64,000 nucleotides of DNA from Nodosilinea sp. FACHB-141 (GCF_014696135.1 NZ_JACJPP010000015.1:124001-188000), one strand, 5' to 3'; positions 16,803-25,556 are shown, counted from the stretch's first letter. Notes: generated by a model not told the origin, from the sequence alone. Numbers and translations: made by a program.

Positions 16803-17576
16803 TTACCAAACTTTCCAAGGAGCTTCTCCAGATTTCCACAATCCTTCAAGATTATTTTTATCTCGAAGAGTATCCATGGGTTGCCAAAAGCCGTCGTGAC
16901 GGTAGGCTGACAATTGTCCCATCTCAGCTAGCTTCGTTAGGGGTTCATGCTCCCACATGACGTCCTCATCGGGGATAAAGTCGATTACTTGAGGATCTAA
17001 GACAAAATAGCCACCGTTAACGTAAGCTTCATCGCCATCGGCTTTTTCAGCGAAGGATGCGATCGTGGTCTGTCCTTCATGTAGGGAGATGGCCCCAAAT
17101 CGACCAGGGGGCTTGACTGCGGTAAGCGTGGCCAGGGTACCCTGCTCTTCGTGGAATTTAATGAGTTCGGTGACGTTTACATCACTAACTCCATCACCAT
17201 AGGTGAAGCAAAAGGGCTCAGACCCAATATATTCTCTTACCCGCTTGAGACGTCCACCGGTCAGCGTCGATGCGCCGGTATCAATTAGCGTGACTTTCCA
17301 CGGTTCGGCGTTACCGTTATGAATATTCATTTGGTTGTAACGCAAGTCAAAGGTTACATCTGACATGTGCAAAAAGTAGTTGGCAAAGTACTCTTTGATG
17401 ACATAGCCTTTGTAGCCACAGCAAACGATGAATTCGTTAATGCCGTGGGCAGCATAAATTTTCATGATGTGCCAAAGGATGGGATAGCCCCCAACCTCAA
17501 CCATGGGTTTAGGCTTAATGCTAGTCTCTTCACTTAAGCGAGTACCTAAACCACCAGCTAATATAACTGCTTTCAT
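16803..17576 (-). CDS. rfbF: Glucose-1-phosphate cytidylyltransferase
   Basis: 257-residue nucleotidyltransferase that makes CDP-glucose from CTP and glucose-1-phosphate. The N-terminal signature [20 protein letters not shown] has the GGxGTR loop, then [18 protein letters not shown], and YGDGVSDVN supplies the metal-binding Asp. RfbF-specific segments ([24 protein letters not shown]-like [17 protein letters not shown]) separate it from RmlA. It is the first gene of the minus-strand operon, whose end carries a clear terminator. No CDP-glucose 4,6-dehydratase homologue of the RfbG type stands out nearby. Confidence 0.93.
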   Translation of the reverse strand: MKAVILAGGLGTRLSEETSIKPKPMVEVGGYPILWHIMKIYAAHGINEFIVCCGYKGYVIKEYFANYFLHMSDVTFDLRYNQMNIHNGNAEPWKVTLIDTGASTLTGGRLKRVREYIGSEPFCFTYGDGVSDVNVTELIKFHEEQGTLATLTAVKPPGRFGAISLHEGQTTIASFAEKADGDEAYVNGGYFVLDPQVIDFIPDEDVMWEHEPLTKLAEMGQLSAYRHDGFWQPMDTLRDKNNLEGLWKSGEAPWKVW

Positions 17577-18205
17577 AAACCCTCTAGAAATTAATAAAAC
17601 TAGGAAGTTCTGGTCTTCGAACTGACGCGCTCAACCTGCGGAAGCTGAGCTAAATTCTCAACTCATTTGTCTTAGTAAAACACTGCCTATATTAAATGAA
17701 AACTCCCATTTCTGAAAATTCTATTTAGCCGTGGGCTAGGGAACTAAGTTGAGTTGAATGCATCTTTAGCTTAAGTATTCTTACCGTAGCTTACGCCAGA
17801 CTTCTACACTCACCTGCTGTCTTCAACTGCATTAACAAGGTTTTAACTTGATCATGAAGTTGTGTACTTTAGGACTCATAAAGTCGCTACTGGAGTGTGA
17901 TCAGCGTACCTAAGCATGACGTAAATCCTTTTGCATAGTGACGACATACATATTTAGGCTTTCCTAAGATACGCCTGTTGGCTAGCTTAGCCCTGACCCG
18001 GACTATCATTGTGAGCAGTCGGTGAAGTCAGACTGTCAACATGTGAAAACCATATAAATATAGCGGCAGCTGTTCAGATTGGCCTTTGGCAAACAAAATC
18101 ACCCTTAAATTACCCTGATGGGAGATTGATCTAACTCTAAAAAGGACTGAAAATCAACAATTTAAATTTGTGATGAACGAATAAAGTAGTTGAGAATATT
18201 CTCAA
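17577..18205. other. AT-rich intergenic region upstream of the rfbF operon
   Basis: 629 bp, visibly more AT-rich than its surroundings, without a plausible ORF. It must hold the promoter of the rfbF operon. A perfect 22-bp palindrome overlaps its right end (18187-18208). No ribosomal binding or known operator sequence could be named. Confidence 0.5.
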
Positions 18206-18208
18206 CTA
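18187..18208 (-). promoter_or_regulatory. Perfect 22-bp palindrome at the lepB stop codon
   Basis: TAGTTGAGAAT followed by its exact reverse complement. The last three bases (18206-18208) are the lepB stop codon on the minus strand. As RNA it would form a hairpin with an AT-rich tip and little T-tract after it (ACTTTATTCG), so it might be a weak terminator or a dimer-protein operator. The role is unknown. Confidence 0.5.
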
Positions 18209-19270
18209 AGGTAAAGGCTGTACTCGTTGGGGTGGCCAATAGATTTTGTAGGCATTGCCCACCACGTGAGCTCGGGGCAGAAACCCCCACACGTGGGAAT
18301 CGCGACTGTTGTTGCGGTTGTCGCCGAGTACATATAGGTGGTCAGTGGGTACCGTTTTGGGCCCCCATTGGTAGAGGATAGGCGCGACTAGGTGAGACTC
18401 GATTAGGGGAATGCCATTAAGCCACACTTGGCCGTCGCGAATCTCTACCTGCTGACCGGGCAGAGCAATGACCCGCTTCACCATCAAATTCTTGAGTTCT
18501 CCGGCTTGTTCAATCGGAGTGCGCTCAGGGTTAGAGAAGACAATGATGTCGCCCACGGCTAGGGGATATCCGAGGGGGCGAGGGCGAACAAATATGCGAT
18601 CGCGCACCTCTAGCGTGGGCAGCATTGACTCGCTTGGCACAATGCACTGCACCACTTTTTGCGGTACGACAAATGGGATGGAGCTGATCGCCAGACGGGT
18701 TAGGAGCACTGCTACGAGCAGCCCTCCTAACCAGCTCCACTGACGTTGACGGGTGGGAGCAGCTCGGTAGACCAACCCGCAACCCAGCGCCCAAATAATG
18801 GGCGGTATGGGTAGCAGAGCTGAGTTGAAGTTGGCTAGGTAGGCGGTGAAAATGCCTAAGATTAGCAGCGTCCCTCCTACGGTGGCCTGCTGCAAAAACA
18901 GGTGCCCTAGCCCCGGTAATATCTGGGAGAGAAACACGGGGTACCAAGGATCGCTAGATTGGTAGCGCAGTGGGCTGAACTCGTTGAGAGTAATACCTTG
19001 CTTAGCTCCATGATGGCTATCCCACAGATTAAATATATAAAGACTGATCAATGGAACGAGGGACATTAACCCTCGCAAGGTGTTGCCCCTAGGCGCAAAG
19101 ATTGACCAGAAGATGAAGACAACGAGCCCTAGATGAGCAGCGATGATGACCAAACCACGGGCGATCGCACCGTCATAAATCTGACCCATGCCAGGCAGCG
19201 CTGCGGATAGATTAACCGCCAACCACGGACTTTTTTGTCGGCCCACCAGAACCTTAGAGGTTGCCTTCAT
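18206..19270 (-). CDS. lepB: Signal peptidase I with N-terminal membrane extension
   Basis: Serine-lysine protease that cleaves signal peptides at the plasma and thylakoid membranes. 354 residues, far longer than the usual cyanobacterial enzyme (about 190-220). The S26 domain is C-terminal (about 195-350): catalytic Ser in PSESMLPTL, catalytic Lys in MVKRVIALPGQQVEI, and the LGDNRNNSRDSHVWG box. Residues 1-190 are several membrane helices with two similar loops, AALPGMGQIYDGAIARG and ILPGLGHLFLQQATVGG, resembling small repeat-type membrane proteins. It is 9 bp downstream of gatD, so part of the murT-gatD-lepB operon. Confidence 0.9.
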   Translation of the reverse strand: MKATSKVLVGRQKSPWLAVNLSAALPGMGQIYDGAIARGLVIIAAHLGLVVFIFWSIFAPRGNTLRGLMSLVPLISLYIFNLWDSHHGAKQGITLNEFSPLRYQSSDPWYPVFLSQILPGLGHLFLQQATVGGTLLILGIFTAYLANFNSALLPIPPIIWALGCGLVYRAAPTRQRQWSWLGGLLVAVLLTRLAISSIPFVVPQKVVQCIVPSESMLPTLEVRDRIFVRPRPLGYPLAVGDIIVFSNPERTPIEQAGELKNLMVKRVIALPGQQVEIRDGQVWLNGIPLIESHLVAPILYQWGPKTVPTDHLYVLGDNRNNSRDSHVWGFLPRAHVVGNAYKIYWPPQRVQPLP

Positions 19271-19279
19271 GGCTCAGGA

Positions 19280-20071
19280 TTACCTGTAGCGCTGAACAAC
19301 GAACTCGTGGGCAGCAAATTCTTCGGTATCGATCAGGGTGGGCAGGGTAAGGTTGGCATCGGCGTACTTGCGGCGTAGGGCTAGCCCAATCAGGTAATCG
19401 GCAAAATGTGGATTTTTAGGCAGTAGCGACCCGTGCATGTAGCTGCCAAAGACGTTTTTGTAACGTGCGCCCTCGTACTCGGCGGTGGCATTATTACCGA
19501 AGCCAGCGATAGTTTTGGCTAAGGGCTCTACGCCCTCGCCGAGGTACGTTTGCCCTGAGTGGTTTTCAAACCCTACTAGGGTACGGGGAATTTTTCGAGG
19601 GGTAGCATACATGGTCTGCATCTCGGTGTAGACGGCAAAGTTAATTTCCACAACCAGGTTGCCGATACACCGCTGCTTGACGTCGGTGCTGGGGGCACGG
19701 GTGTTGACGTTGACGATGCCCAGGCCCTGGGTTTCTTCACCATTGCCCATCAGAAAGGTGTTGCCCATGAGCTGGTAGCCCCCGCATACCCCCAGGAACA
19801 CTACTCCCGCCTCGGTATCGGCCCGGATGGCCTCGTGCTTGAGCTGGTGGAAGTCATTGACTACCGCCACCTGATCCATGTCTTGGCCGCCGCCCATAAA
19901 GTAAAGATCGGTCTGACCGCTCTGGGCTACCTCTTCCATGGTCAAGGGTTTCACTGTGCAGTCAATGCCCATCCACTGGCAGCGGCGGCGCAGCACGATG
20001 AGGTTGCCGGTGTCGCCGTAGAGGTTGAGGTAGTCGGGGTAGAGGTGGGTAATGGTGAGGGCGTAGGGCAT
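19280..20071 (-). CDS. gatD: GatD-type glutamine amidotransferase (lipid II isoglutaminyl synthase subunit)
   Basis: Class I glutamine amidotransferase of the CobB/CobQ-like GatD type, which supplies ammonia to MurT for amidating D-glutamate of peptidoglycan lipid II. 263 residues from the ATG at 20071, chosen because the protein core starts ALTITHLYPDYLNLYGDTGN there. The nucleophile Cys is in FLGVCGGYQLMG and the catalytic His in GSYMHGSLLPKN, and the front motif is FMGGGQDMDQ. A tandem repeat separates it from murT. An in-frame extension to 20278 only translates the repeat and murT antisense and was rejected. Confidence 0.87.
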   Translation of the reverse strand: MPYALTITHLYPDYLNLYGDTGNLIVLRRRCQWMGIDCTVKPLTMEEVAQSGQTDLYFMGGGQDMDQVAVVNDFHQLKHEAIRADTEAGVVFLGVCGGYQLMGNTFLMGNGEETQGLGIVNVNTRAPSTDVKQRCIGNLVVEINFAVYTEMQTMYATPRKIPRTLVGFENHSGQTYLGEGVEPLAKTIAGFGNNATAEYEGARYKNVFGSYMHGSLLPKNPHFADYLIGLALRRKYADANLTLPTLIDTEEFAAHEFVVQRYR

Positions 20072-20114
20072 GGATGGGTAGGGGGTGGATGGGTAAGGGG
20101 TAGATGGGTGGGGT
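20070..20114 (-). repeat. Three tandem 15-bp repeats between murT and gatD
   Basis: The plus strand reads TGGATGGGTAGGGGG, then TGGATGGGTAAGGGG, then TAGATGGGTGGGGTA, three 15-bp units with few mismatches. On the minus (coding) strand this is a C-rich array of the CCCTACCCATCCA kind. It fills the 46-bp gap between the two genes and overlaps the gatD start codon by two bases. Similar C-rich arrays occur at 43993-44076 and 52189-52245. Confidence 0.75.
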
Positions 20115-20117
20115 AGG

Positions 20118-21434
20118 TTAGACCACATCCAAGGTTTTGCCCATGAGCTTGCGAAATTCGAGCATGGCTGTGTAGGTGGGCAGCACAAACACCGTGTCGC
20201 CAGAACTAGCCTTTTTAAAGGATAAATCAATTGTCTGGCGGATCGATTCTTCGGCTGGGATGGGGTCGGGGGGAACATCTAGCGCATACTTTAGCCGCAC
20301 CGCCATATCCTTGGCGCGAATGCCGGTGCAGAGAATCCAGTCAATATTGGCCTGGTTGAGCCTTTCGAGTTCACTGTCCCACAGCCAGGAGACGTCTTTG
20401 CCGTCGGCGGTGTTGTCGTTGATGGCGAGGATGAGCTTAAGGCCAGGGATATTGCGCAGCAGCTCTAGGCTGAGGCTAAAACTGGCGGGATTTTTTACCA
20501 GCAGTAGGCGGTAATTGACGTGTTTGTCGCCCTGCTGACGGGTAAGGATTTCGCCTCGGCCAAAGGCTGGTTTGAAGGTTTTGAGCCCAGCGATCGCAGT
20601 GGCTCCGTCTATACCTAAGAGGTTGGCGATCGCGATCGCGGTCAGCGCGTTGTAAACGTGGAAGAATCCTGGCGATACTGTCCTAGCCTGGGGCAGGTGC
20701 ACTGTTTCATGATTGATTTGCCCCTGAACTGAAAAGTCGGTGGTTAGGTCTTCGTTGATGTGGATGTTCGTCGCCTCTAGCCCTTGACTGCCAGGAACGT
20801 GGCTGTTGAGCTTGCCCTCGTAGGGTAAAAAACGGGCGTACTCTGGAGCAAGCGACATAAAGTAGGTGGCGTTCTCTAGCCCGTGGGTGAGGCGAGAGGT
20901 GCGGGGATCATCGCCATTGACGACCACAGCGGCGGTGGGACACTGGGCGATGCCGTCGCGAATCAGCTTTTCGGTGCGATCGATTTCGCCATAGGCATCG
21001 AGCTGGTCGCGGTAAAGGTTAGTGACGGCGATGATATTGGGTTTGAGCAGCCGGGCGATGCGAGGCAGGGTGGCTTCTTCTACTTCGAGGACTGCGTGGG
21101 TAAAGTCGAGGCGGCCAACGGCGTTGCTCTGCTTAAGGAGCTCTGACAAAATACCCTGGCTGAGGTTAGCCCCGGCTTTGTTGCGCAGCACCTTGGCCCG
21201 CGGAACTTGATCAAGCACGGCACTGAGCATCGTCTGGCTGGTGGTTTTGCCGTTAGTGCCGGTAATAGCCACCACCACCGGAATTTGGCTGACCAGTGCC
21301 TCTAGCACAAAGGGAAAATAGCGGCCGACCAGATAACCCGGCAAGGCGGTGCCCGAGCCCCGCCCGGATATACGCAGGGCCAGGGTCAGCAGCTTGGCAA
21401 ACGCAACAATAGGAATCAGCAGTAGTTGGTTCAT
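20118..21434 (-). CDS. murT: MurT-type Mur ligase (lipid II isoglutaminyl synthase subunit)
   Basis: 438 residues from the ATG at 21434, chosen over 21557 because the core begins MNQLLLIPIVAFAKLLTLAL. ATP-binding loop VVAITGTNGKTTSQ, then a central Mur-ligase domain and a C-terminal DUF1727-like domain with the conserved WLWDSELERL Asp. MurT with GatD amidates the D-glutamate of lipid II, known best in Gram-positives. The four-cysteine zinc ribbon found in the Staphylococcus and Streptococcus enzymes is missing: only two isolated Cys occur. Overlap with gatD context supports assignment. Confidence 0.87.
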   Translation of the reverse strand: MNQLLLIPIVAFAKLLTLALRISGRGSGTALPGYLVGRYFPFVLEALVSQIPVVVAITGTNGKTTSQTMLSAVLDQVPRAKVLRNKAGANLSQGILSELLKQSNAVGRLDFTHAVLEVEEATLPRIARLLKPNIIAVTNLYRDQLDAYGEIDRTEKLIRDGIAQCPTAAVVVNGDDPRTSRLTHGLENATYFMSLAPEYARFLPYEGKLNSHVPGSQGLEATNIHINEDLTTDFSVQGQINHETVHLPQARTVSPGFFHVYNALTAIAIANLLGIDGATAIAGLKTFKPAFGRGEILTRQQGDKHVNYRLLLVKNPASFSLSLELLRNIPGLKLILAINDNTADGKDVSWLWDSELERLNQANIDWILCTGIRAKDMAVRLKYALDVPPDPIPAEESIRQTIDLSFKKASSGDTVFVLPTYTAMLEFRKLMGKTLDVV

Positions 21435-21547
21435 GGCCGGGCCAGGCAGATCATGAGGGAAAGGGTAGCAGAGTGTAGGGACAGACCCACGCGTCCGCTG
21501 CAATTTTTTGAGGCGAGGGGATAGAGAGACGCATTTTCGCGGCTTGG

Positions 21548-22381
21548 ATGGGCACACGATACTGGGGAGAATTTGTGGACAATCGAGGTTCAGTCCTGTG
21601 GGTGATTGGGGGTACAGGGGAGGCGGTGGAGTTGGCCGCTGCCTTGGCGGTGGAGCAGATTCCCTGCTTGGTTACGGTGACGACGGCGATCGCGCAGCAT
21701 GCCTACAAAAAGAGTAGCTATCTAAGGGTTCTAGTTGGGGGACTAAACGTGGCGTCGCTGGGGGAGTTTATTCAGGCTCAGCACATTGGAGCGGTGTTGG
21801 ATGTGTCGCATCCGTTCGCGGTGGAAATTTCGCAAGGGGCGATCGCTGCTACTCGCGCCCTCAACCTTCCTTACTGGCGCTACGAGCGTCCTGCTATAAA
21901 AACCTCTTCCAATGAGCGTGTTTACTATATAGAAGATCTTCAGGCCGTGCTCGCTCCTGAAGTTTTGCTGAAACAGCGAACATTGCTGACCCTTGGCTAC
22001 CGCTGGCTGCACCACTTTGCCCCTTGGCAGACCCAGACTACCCTATTTGCCCGTATCCTGCCGTCGTCGGTAGCCTTGGAGGCTGCCCTACTAGCGGGCT
22101 TTACTCCCGATCGCCTGATCGCCCTACGTCCTCCCATTACTGCTGAGCTAGAACGCGCCCTCTGGCAGCAGTGGGGTATCACTCAGGTGATCACCAAGGC
22201 CTCTGGCGCACCTGGGGGAGAAGATATCAAGTGCGCGATCGCTGAACAGCTAAAAATTTCTCTATATATTTTGAATCGTCCTCAACTCAACTACCCGGTG
22301 GTGTGCCGTAGCCAAAAGGAGGCTTTGGCGGTTTGCCGGGGGTGGTGGCGATCGCACCAGGGTTCATGGGTAAAAAACTAA
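21548..22381 (+). CDS. cobK: Precorrin-6A reductase (CobK/CbiJ)
   Basis: 277 residues; the enzyme reduces precorrin-6A to precorrin-6B in cobalamin synthesis. N-terminal nucleotide loop VLWVIGGTGEAVELAAAL, then HPFAVEISQGAI and the C-terminal KASGAPGGEDIKCAIAEQL with the typical 'TK.SG..GG...K' pattern. The ATG at 21548 is used; a GTG at 21575 directly before the core is an alternative start. It is divergent from murT, with a 113-bp shared promoter region. The other cobalamin gene seen in the window, cbiA at 43.3 kb, is distant. Confidence 0.87.
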   Translation: MGTRYWGEFVDNRGSVLWVIGGTGEAVELAAALAVEQIPCLVTVTTAIAQHAYKKSSYLRVLVGGLNVASLGEFIQAQHIGAVLDVSHPFAVEISQGAIAATRALNLPYWRYERPAIKTSSNERVYYIEDLQAVLAPEVLLKQRTLLTLGYRWLHHFAPWQTQTTLFARILPSSVALEAALLAGFTPDRLIALRPPITAELERALWQQWGITQVITKASGAPGGEDIKCAIAEQLKISLYILNRPQLNYPVVCRSQKEALAVCRGWWRSHQGSWVKN

Positions 22382-22660
22382 CCATGCCTCGCTTCCAGCC
22401 TCACTGGCTAATCTCCCTCCCCAGGGGTAGTTAAGTCCTTTCGAGAATGCTATTCTTGGCCTTCAATTTGTGCGCTACTATGGGCTATCCCCGGTTGCAG
22501 CCGGCCGGGATTACCTTCGCAAAAATTGCTGTATGCCGCCAAAAATGGGGATTTTCTACGTCTAAGGGCAAAGACGTGCGCCAGTTTTTCGGTTAGCCCC
22601 TATATTTAGTTGGTCATTTGGTTTGTTGAGTCTCACGAGAGCATTTTGCACAGGTCGTCC

Positions 22661-24115
22661 ATGACAGCTTTTCCCATGCCATCCGGGCCATCACCTTCTT
22701 TTGAGAGCGTTAGCAGTAGCGCTCTGCCAGATACTCCACCCGTGTTTGCCCTCAAAGAACTGGTGGCTCGGCTGCAGCGTGAGCAGTACAAAATTCAAGA
22801 TTTGCTCAGTTCGCTAGGGTTTGCTCTACGCAGCCTCAACAACCTGAATCAGTTCCTAGAGCTGATTCCCATGATTGCCAGTCGGGTAACTGATGCTAGC
22901 GGCGGTGCCCTAGTGCTGTTTCGAGCTGATGGGCAGGTCCGTCTAGAGCGGCTGCATTGCCAGAGTGAAGACCAGTGCCAGGATGTGCGATCGGCTCTAG
23001 AGGCTGCTACTCGCCAGGTGACGGCTAGCTTTAAGGCTGCCCCTGAGAGCACTATGATGTCGATGGCGCGCAATGCTATGCTGGCCCTCGATCGCCAGGT
23101 CAACCGCTACCTGGGTGACGAGTTTCAGCTGTTTGGCACTGCTATTATCGTGCAAAACGTAGAGCGGGGGCGGCTCTACGTGTTTAGCCGCGACCCCGAC
23201 TATGCCTGGACGGAGACTCGCCAAAAGTTGGTGCGATTGGTGGCTGATCAGACTTCGGTAGCGATCGAAAATAATGAACTAACAGCAGCGGTGCGCAAAA
23301 AAGAGCGCCTCGATCGCGAGCTCGAAATTGGAGCTGAAATTCAGCTGCAGTTGCTGCCCCGCGAGTGCCCCGCTATCCAGGGGATGGATTTGGCAGCTAA
23401 GTGCCGCACTGCTCATAAGGTAGGCGGCGATTATTACGACTTTATCCCGACCACCTTTGACCAGCTACGCCAGGCCGGCTCTCAGCAGACGGCAGCAGCC
23501 CCCTGGAGTTTTGCCATTGGGGATGTCATGGGCAAAGGGGTGCCTGCCGGGCTAATCATGACCATGATGCGGGGTATGCTGCGAACTGAGGTGCTCAACG
23601 GCCATTCGCCTGCCCGCATTTTGCAAGATTTAAATTTCGTCATGCACAGCGACTTAGAAAGCTCAAATCGCTTTGTGACGCTGTTCTATGCCGAGTACAA
23701 CCCTAAAACTCGCCGCCTAGCCTACGGCAACGCCGCCCACAATCCTCCGCTGCTGTGGCAGGCGGCCACCAACACCATCACCCGGCTTGATACCCCTGGT
23801 ATGTTGCTGGGGCTCGATATGAACACCGAGTATTGCGAAGCCGAGGTAGAGCTTCAGCCGGGCGACACAGTAGTGTTTTACACCGATGGTTTTACCGAGG
23901 CCTCTAACCCTCGCGGTGAGCGCTTTGAGGAAGAAAACCTGGAGCGGGCTCTCCAGTGGGCCTGCCGCAACTGCACTTCAGCCGAGGCGATTTTAGACTA
24001 CACCTTTGACTTGATCGATCGCTTCATTGGGGGCGATCGCAGCAACGACGACGACATGACTCTGGTGGTGATGCGGGTGAAGCCAGAACTTCAGCTCAAC
24101 CTATTTGACAATTAG
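22661..24115 (+). CDS. GAF-PP2C (RsbU/SpoIIE-type) serine phosphatase
   Basis: 484 residues from the ATG at 22661, after which the ordered region begins. N-terminal coiled region (about 30-60), a GAF-like sensor domain (about 60-225, LVADQTSVAIENNELTAAV) and a C-terminal PP2C-type SpoIIE phosphatase (about 245-480). Motifs include GGDYYDFI, IGDVMGKGVPAGLIM and the metal-binding DDMTLVVMR. Such proteins dephosphorylate anti-anti-sigma (STAS) partners in partner-switching networks. No kinase or STAS gene lies nearby, so the partner is unknown. Confidence 0.9.
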   Translation: MTAFPMPSGPSPSFESVSSSALPDTPPVFALKELVARLQREQYKIQDLLSSLGFALRSLNNLNQFLELIPMIASRVTDASGGALVLFRADGQVRLERLHCQSEDQCQDVRSALEAATRQVTASFKAAPESTMMSMARNAMLALDRQVNRYLGDEFQLFGTAIIVQNVERGRLYVFSRDPDYAWTETRQKLVRLVADQTSVAIENNELTAAVRKKERLDRELEIGAEIQLQLLPRECPAIQGMDLAAKCRTAHKVGGDYYDFIPTTFDQLRQAGSQQTAAAPWSFAIGDVMGKGVPAGLIMTMMRGMLRTEVLNGHSPARILQDLNFVMHSDLESSNRFVTLFYAEYNPKTRRLAYGNAAHNPPLLWQAATNTITRLDTPGMLLGLDMNTEYCEAEVELQPGDTVVFYTDGFTEASNPRGERFEEENLERALQWACRNCTSAEAILDYTFDLIDRFIGGDRSNDDDMTLVVMRVKPELQLNLFDN

Positions 24116-24234
24116 CGTGATCTCAAATTCTCGGCCCAAATTCTCGGGCTGACAGCGCTAGACTTGAGGTATCTAGCCTCAGTTGGCGATGCCGCCGTCT
24201 CCGAAGGTGAGTAGCCCTTTGCCGCGATCGCGTT

Positions 24235-24831
24235 ATGTCTCCGTCCCTACCTTGGCCATCGTTTAGACGAGGCGTTGCTCTGGCCGGTGCCGGTCTACTA
24301 ACCCTGGGATCTACCTGGGGATTTTTAGTGCCAACCTCTGCCCCGGCGATTCAGTACTCTGATGGCACCGTTGGTTTTTCGTACCCACCGCGCTTGACCG
24401 AAAGCTACGCTACCCGCAATCTGGTCAGCGAAAGCAATGTCACCTACTACCTCACCTTTGATTTTCCTGAGGCGGCAGTTGAGCCACTGGATCGGGTGGT
24501 CATTCGCCTGAATGAAGGCTATGACCCAATTTTTCGCTATCGGCTAGAAGCCACTGAAGCCTTTGCTAACACCCCCAATGGTCGGGTGTCGCTGCCCCTA
24601 GGCGAACTTACCCAGGACCAAGACTCCCGCGAATTGACGATTTCCTTCGACCCACCAGCCGCACCTGGGGTACCTATTACCTTGGCTCTGCGGCCCGTGC
24701 GAAATCCTCGTTTTGGCGGGGTCTATCTATTTGGGGCGACGGCCTATCCGGTGGGTGAAACGGTGAAATCTACCTTTATGGGTTACGCCCGGCTGTCGTT
24801 TTATGAAAGGGATCGCGATCGCTGGCCCTAG
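24235..24831 (+). CDS. DUF2808 secreted protein
   Basis: 198 residues. The N-terminal basic stretch followed by ALAGAGLLTLGSTWGFLV and SAPA is a likely signal peptide. The mature part matches the cyanobacterial DUF2808 family (YLTFDFPEAAVEPLDRVVI, FGGVYLFGATAYPVGE). Expected location is periplasm or lumen; the function of the family is not known. It is the first of two closely spaced genes, with the 2H phosphoesterase starting 31 bp after its stop. Confidence 0.82.
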   Translation: MSPSLPWPSFRRGVALAGAGLLTLGSTWGFLVPTSAPAIQYSDGTVGFSYPPRLTESYATRNLVSESNVTYYLTFDFPEAAVEPLDRVVIRLNEGYDPIFRYRLEATEAFANTPNGRVSLPLGELTQDQDSRELTISFDPPAAPGVPITLALRPVRNPRFGGVYLFGATAYPVGETVKSTFMGYARLSFYERDRDRWP

Positions 24832-24862
24832 CCCAAATTCTCATCGCTAACGTTCGCTCTCC

Positions 24863-25456
24863 ATGGCCAGCCCATCGCCAAAGTCTGCTCGATTTTTTGT
24901 GGCCCTACTGCCGCCCCAGCCGGTGCAGGACGCCGTCACCGCCATCAAGCAAGAAATTGAGCAGCGATTTAGCAGCCGAGCCGCCCTGAAATCGCCGCCT
25001 CACATCACCCTACAGCCGCCCTTTAATTGGTCTCTAGAGCGGTTGGACGAGCTACAGCACCATCTGCACAGATTTGCCCATCAGCAGCAGCCTATTCCCA
25101 TCGTTTTAGAAGGGTTTAGCGCCTTTCCCCCGCGAGTGATTTATATAGATGTGCATCAGACGGCAGCGCTAATGGCCGTTCAACCAGCCCTAATAGCTCA
25201 TCTAGAAACACACTGTGGGCTGCGGGAGGGCTACCGAACTGGTTCTGACCATCGTCTCGCCCCCTGGCCCTTTACGCCCCATGTCACCGTTGGCTTTCGT
25301 GACCTTGCGCCCGCTGCCTTTCACCAGGCCTGGGCTGAGTTTGAGCACCGACCTTTCTCGGCAGAGTTTGAAGTGCCCACTCTCACCTTGCTCCGTCACG
25401 ATGGGCAAGTTTGGCAAATTTTCTCTGAGCTGCCGCTAAGTGCTTCAAAGGCCTGA
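24863..25456 (+). CDS. RNA 2',3'-cyclic phosphodiesterase (2H family, ThpR-like)
   Basis: 197-residue 2H phosphoesterase. The two HxTx motifs are HITLQPPF (about residue 48) and HVTVGF (about 140). These proteins act on 2',3'-cyclic phosphates or 2'-5'-linked RNA. Bacterial ThpR is a similar length (about 180-190). The ATG is preceded by a short gap after DUF2808, so the two could share a transcript. The biological substrate is unknown. Confidence 0.88.
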   Translation: MASPSPKSARFFVALLPPQPVQDAVTAIKQEIEQRFSSRAALKSPPHITLQPPFNWSLERLDELQHHLHRFAHQQQPIPIVLEGFSAFPPRVIYIDVHQTAALMAVQPALIAHLETHCGLREGYRTGSDHRLAPWPFTPHVTVGFRDLAPAAFHQAWAEFEHRPFSAEFEVPTLTLLRHDGQVWQIFSELPLSASKA

Positions 25457-25507
25457 CCTACAACGCATACGGGATTGTGTAGAAGCTTATACGGAATAGA
25501 ACTTGCC

Positions 25508-25537
25508 TTGACATTTGCCAAAACCGTAGCTTACTAT
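25508..25537 (+). promoter_or_regulatory. Promoter of the DUF4278 gene
   Basis: A perfect -35 TTGACA (25508-25513), an 18-bp spacer, and a -10 TACTAT (25532-25537). The predicted transcription start is near 25544-25546, which puts the riboswitch at the very start of the RNA. Alternative -10 TATACA (25535-25540) would need a 21-bp spacer and is less likely. Confidence 0.6.
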
Positions 25538-25539
25538 AC
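25526..25539 (+). promoter_or_regulatory. NtcA-type site over the -10 of the DUF4278 promoter
   Basis: GTA-GCTTACTA-TAC, a perfect GTA-N8-TAC palindrome. It overlaps the -10 element at 25532-25537. Bound there, NtcA should repress, which fits a gene that is on when nitrogen is plentiful. One match of this simple motif could occur by chance, but its place next to a glutamine riboswitch makes it more believable. Confidence 0.6.
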
Positions 25540-25556
25540 AGAAGTAATCAGAAATT

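Noticed and set aside
19280-20278. 332-residue GatD ORF starting at 20278
   Set aside because: The extra N-terminus is a translation of the tandem repeat and murT antisense; the GatD core begins at 20071.
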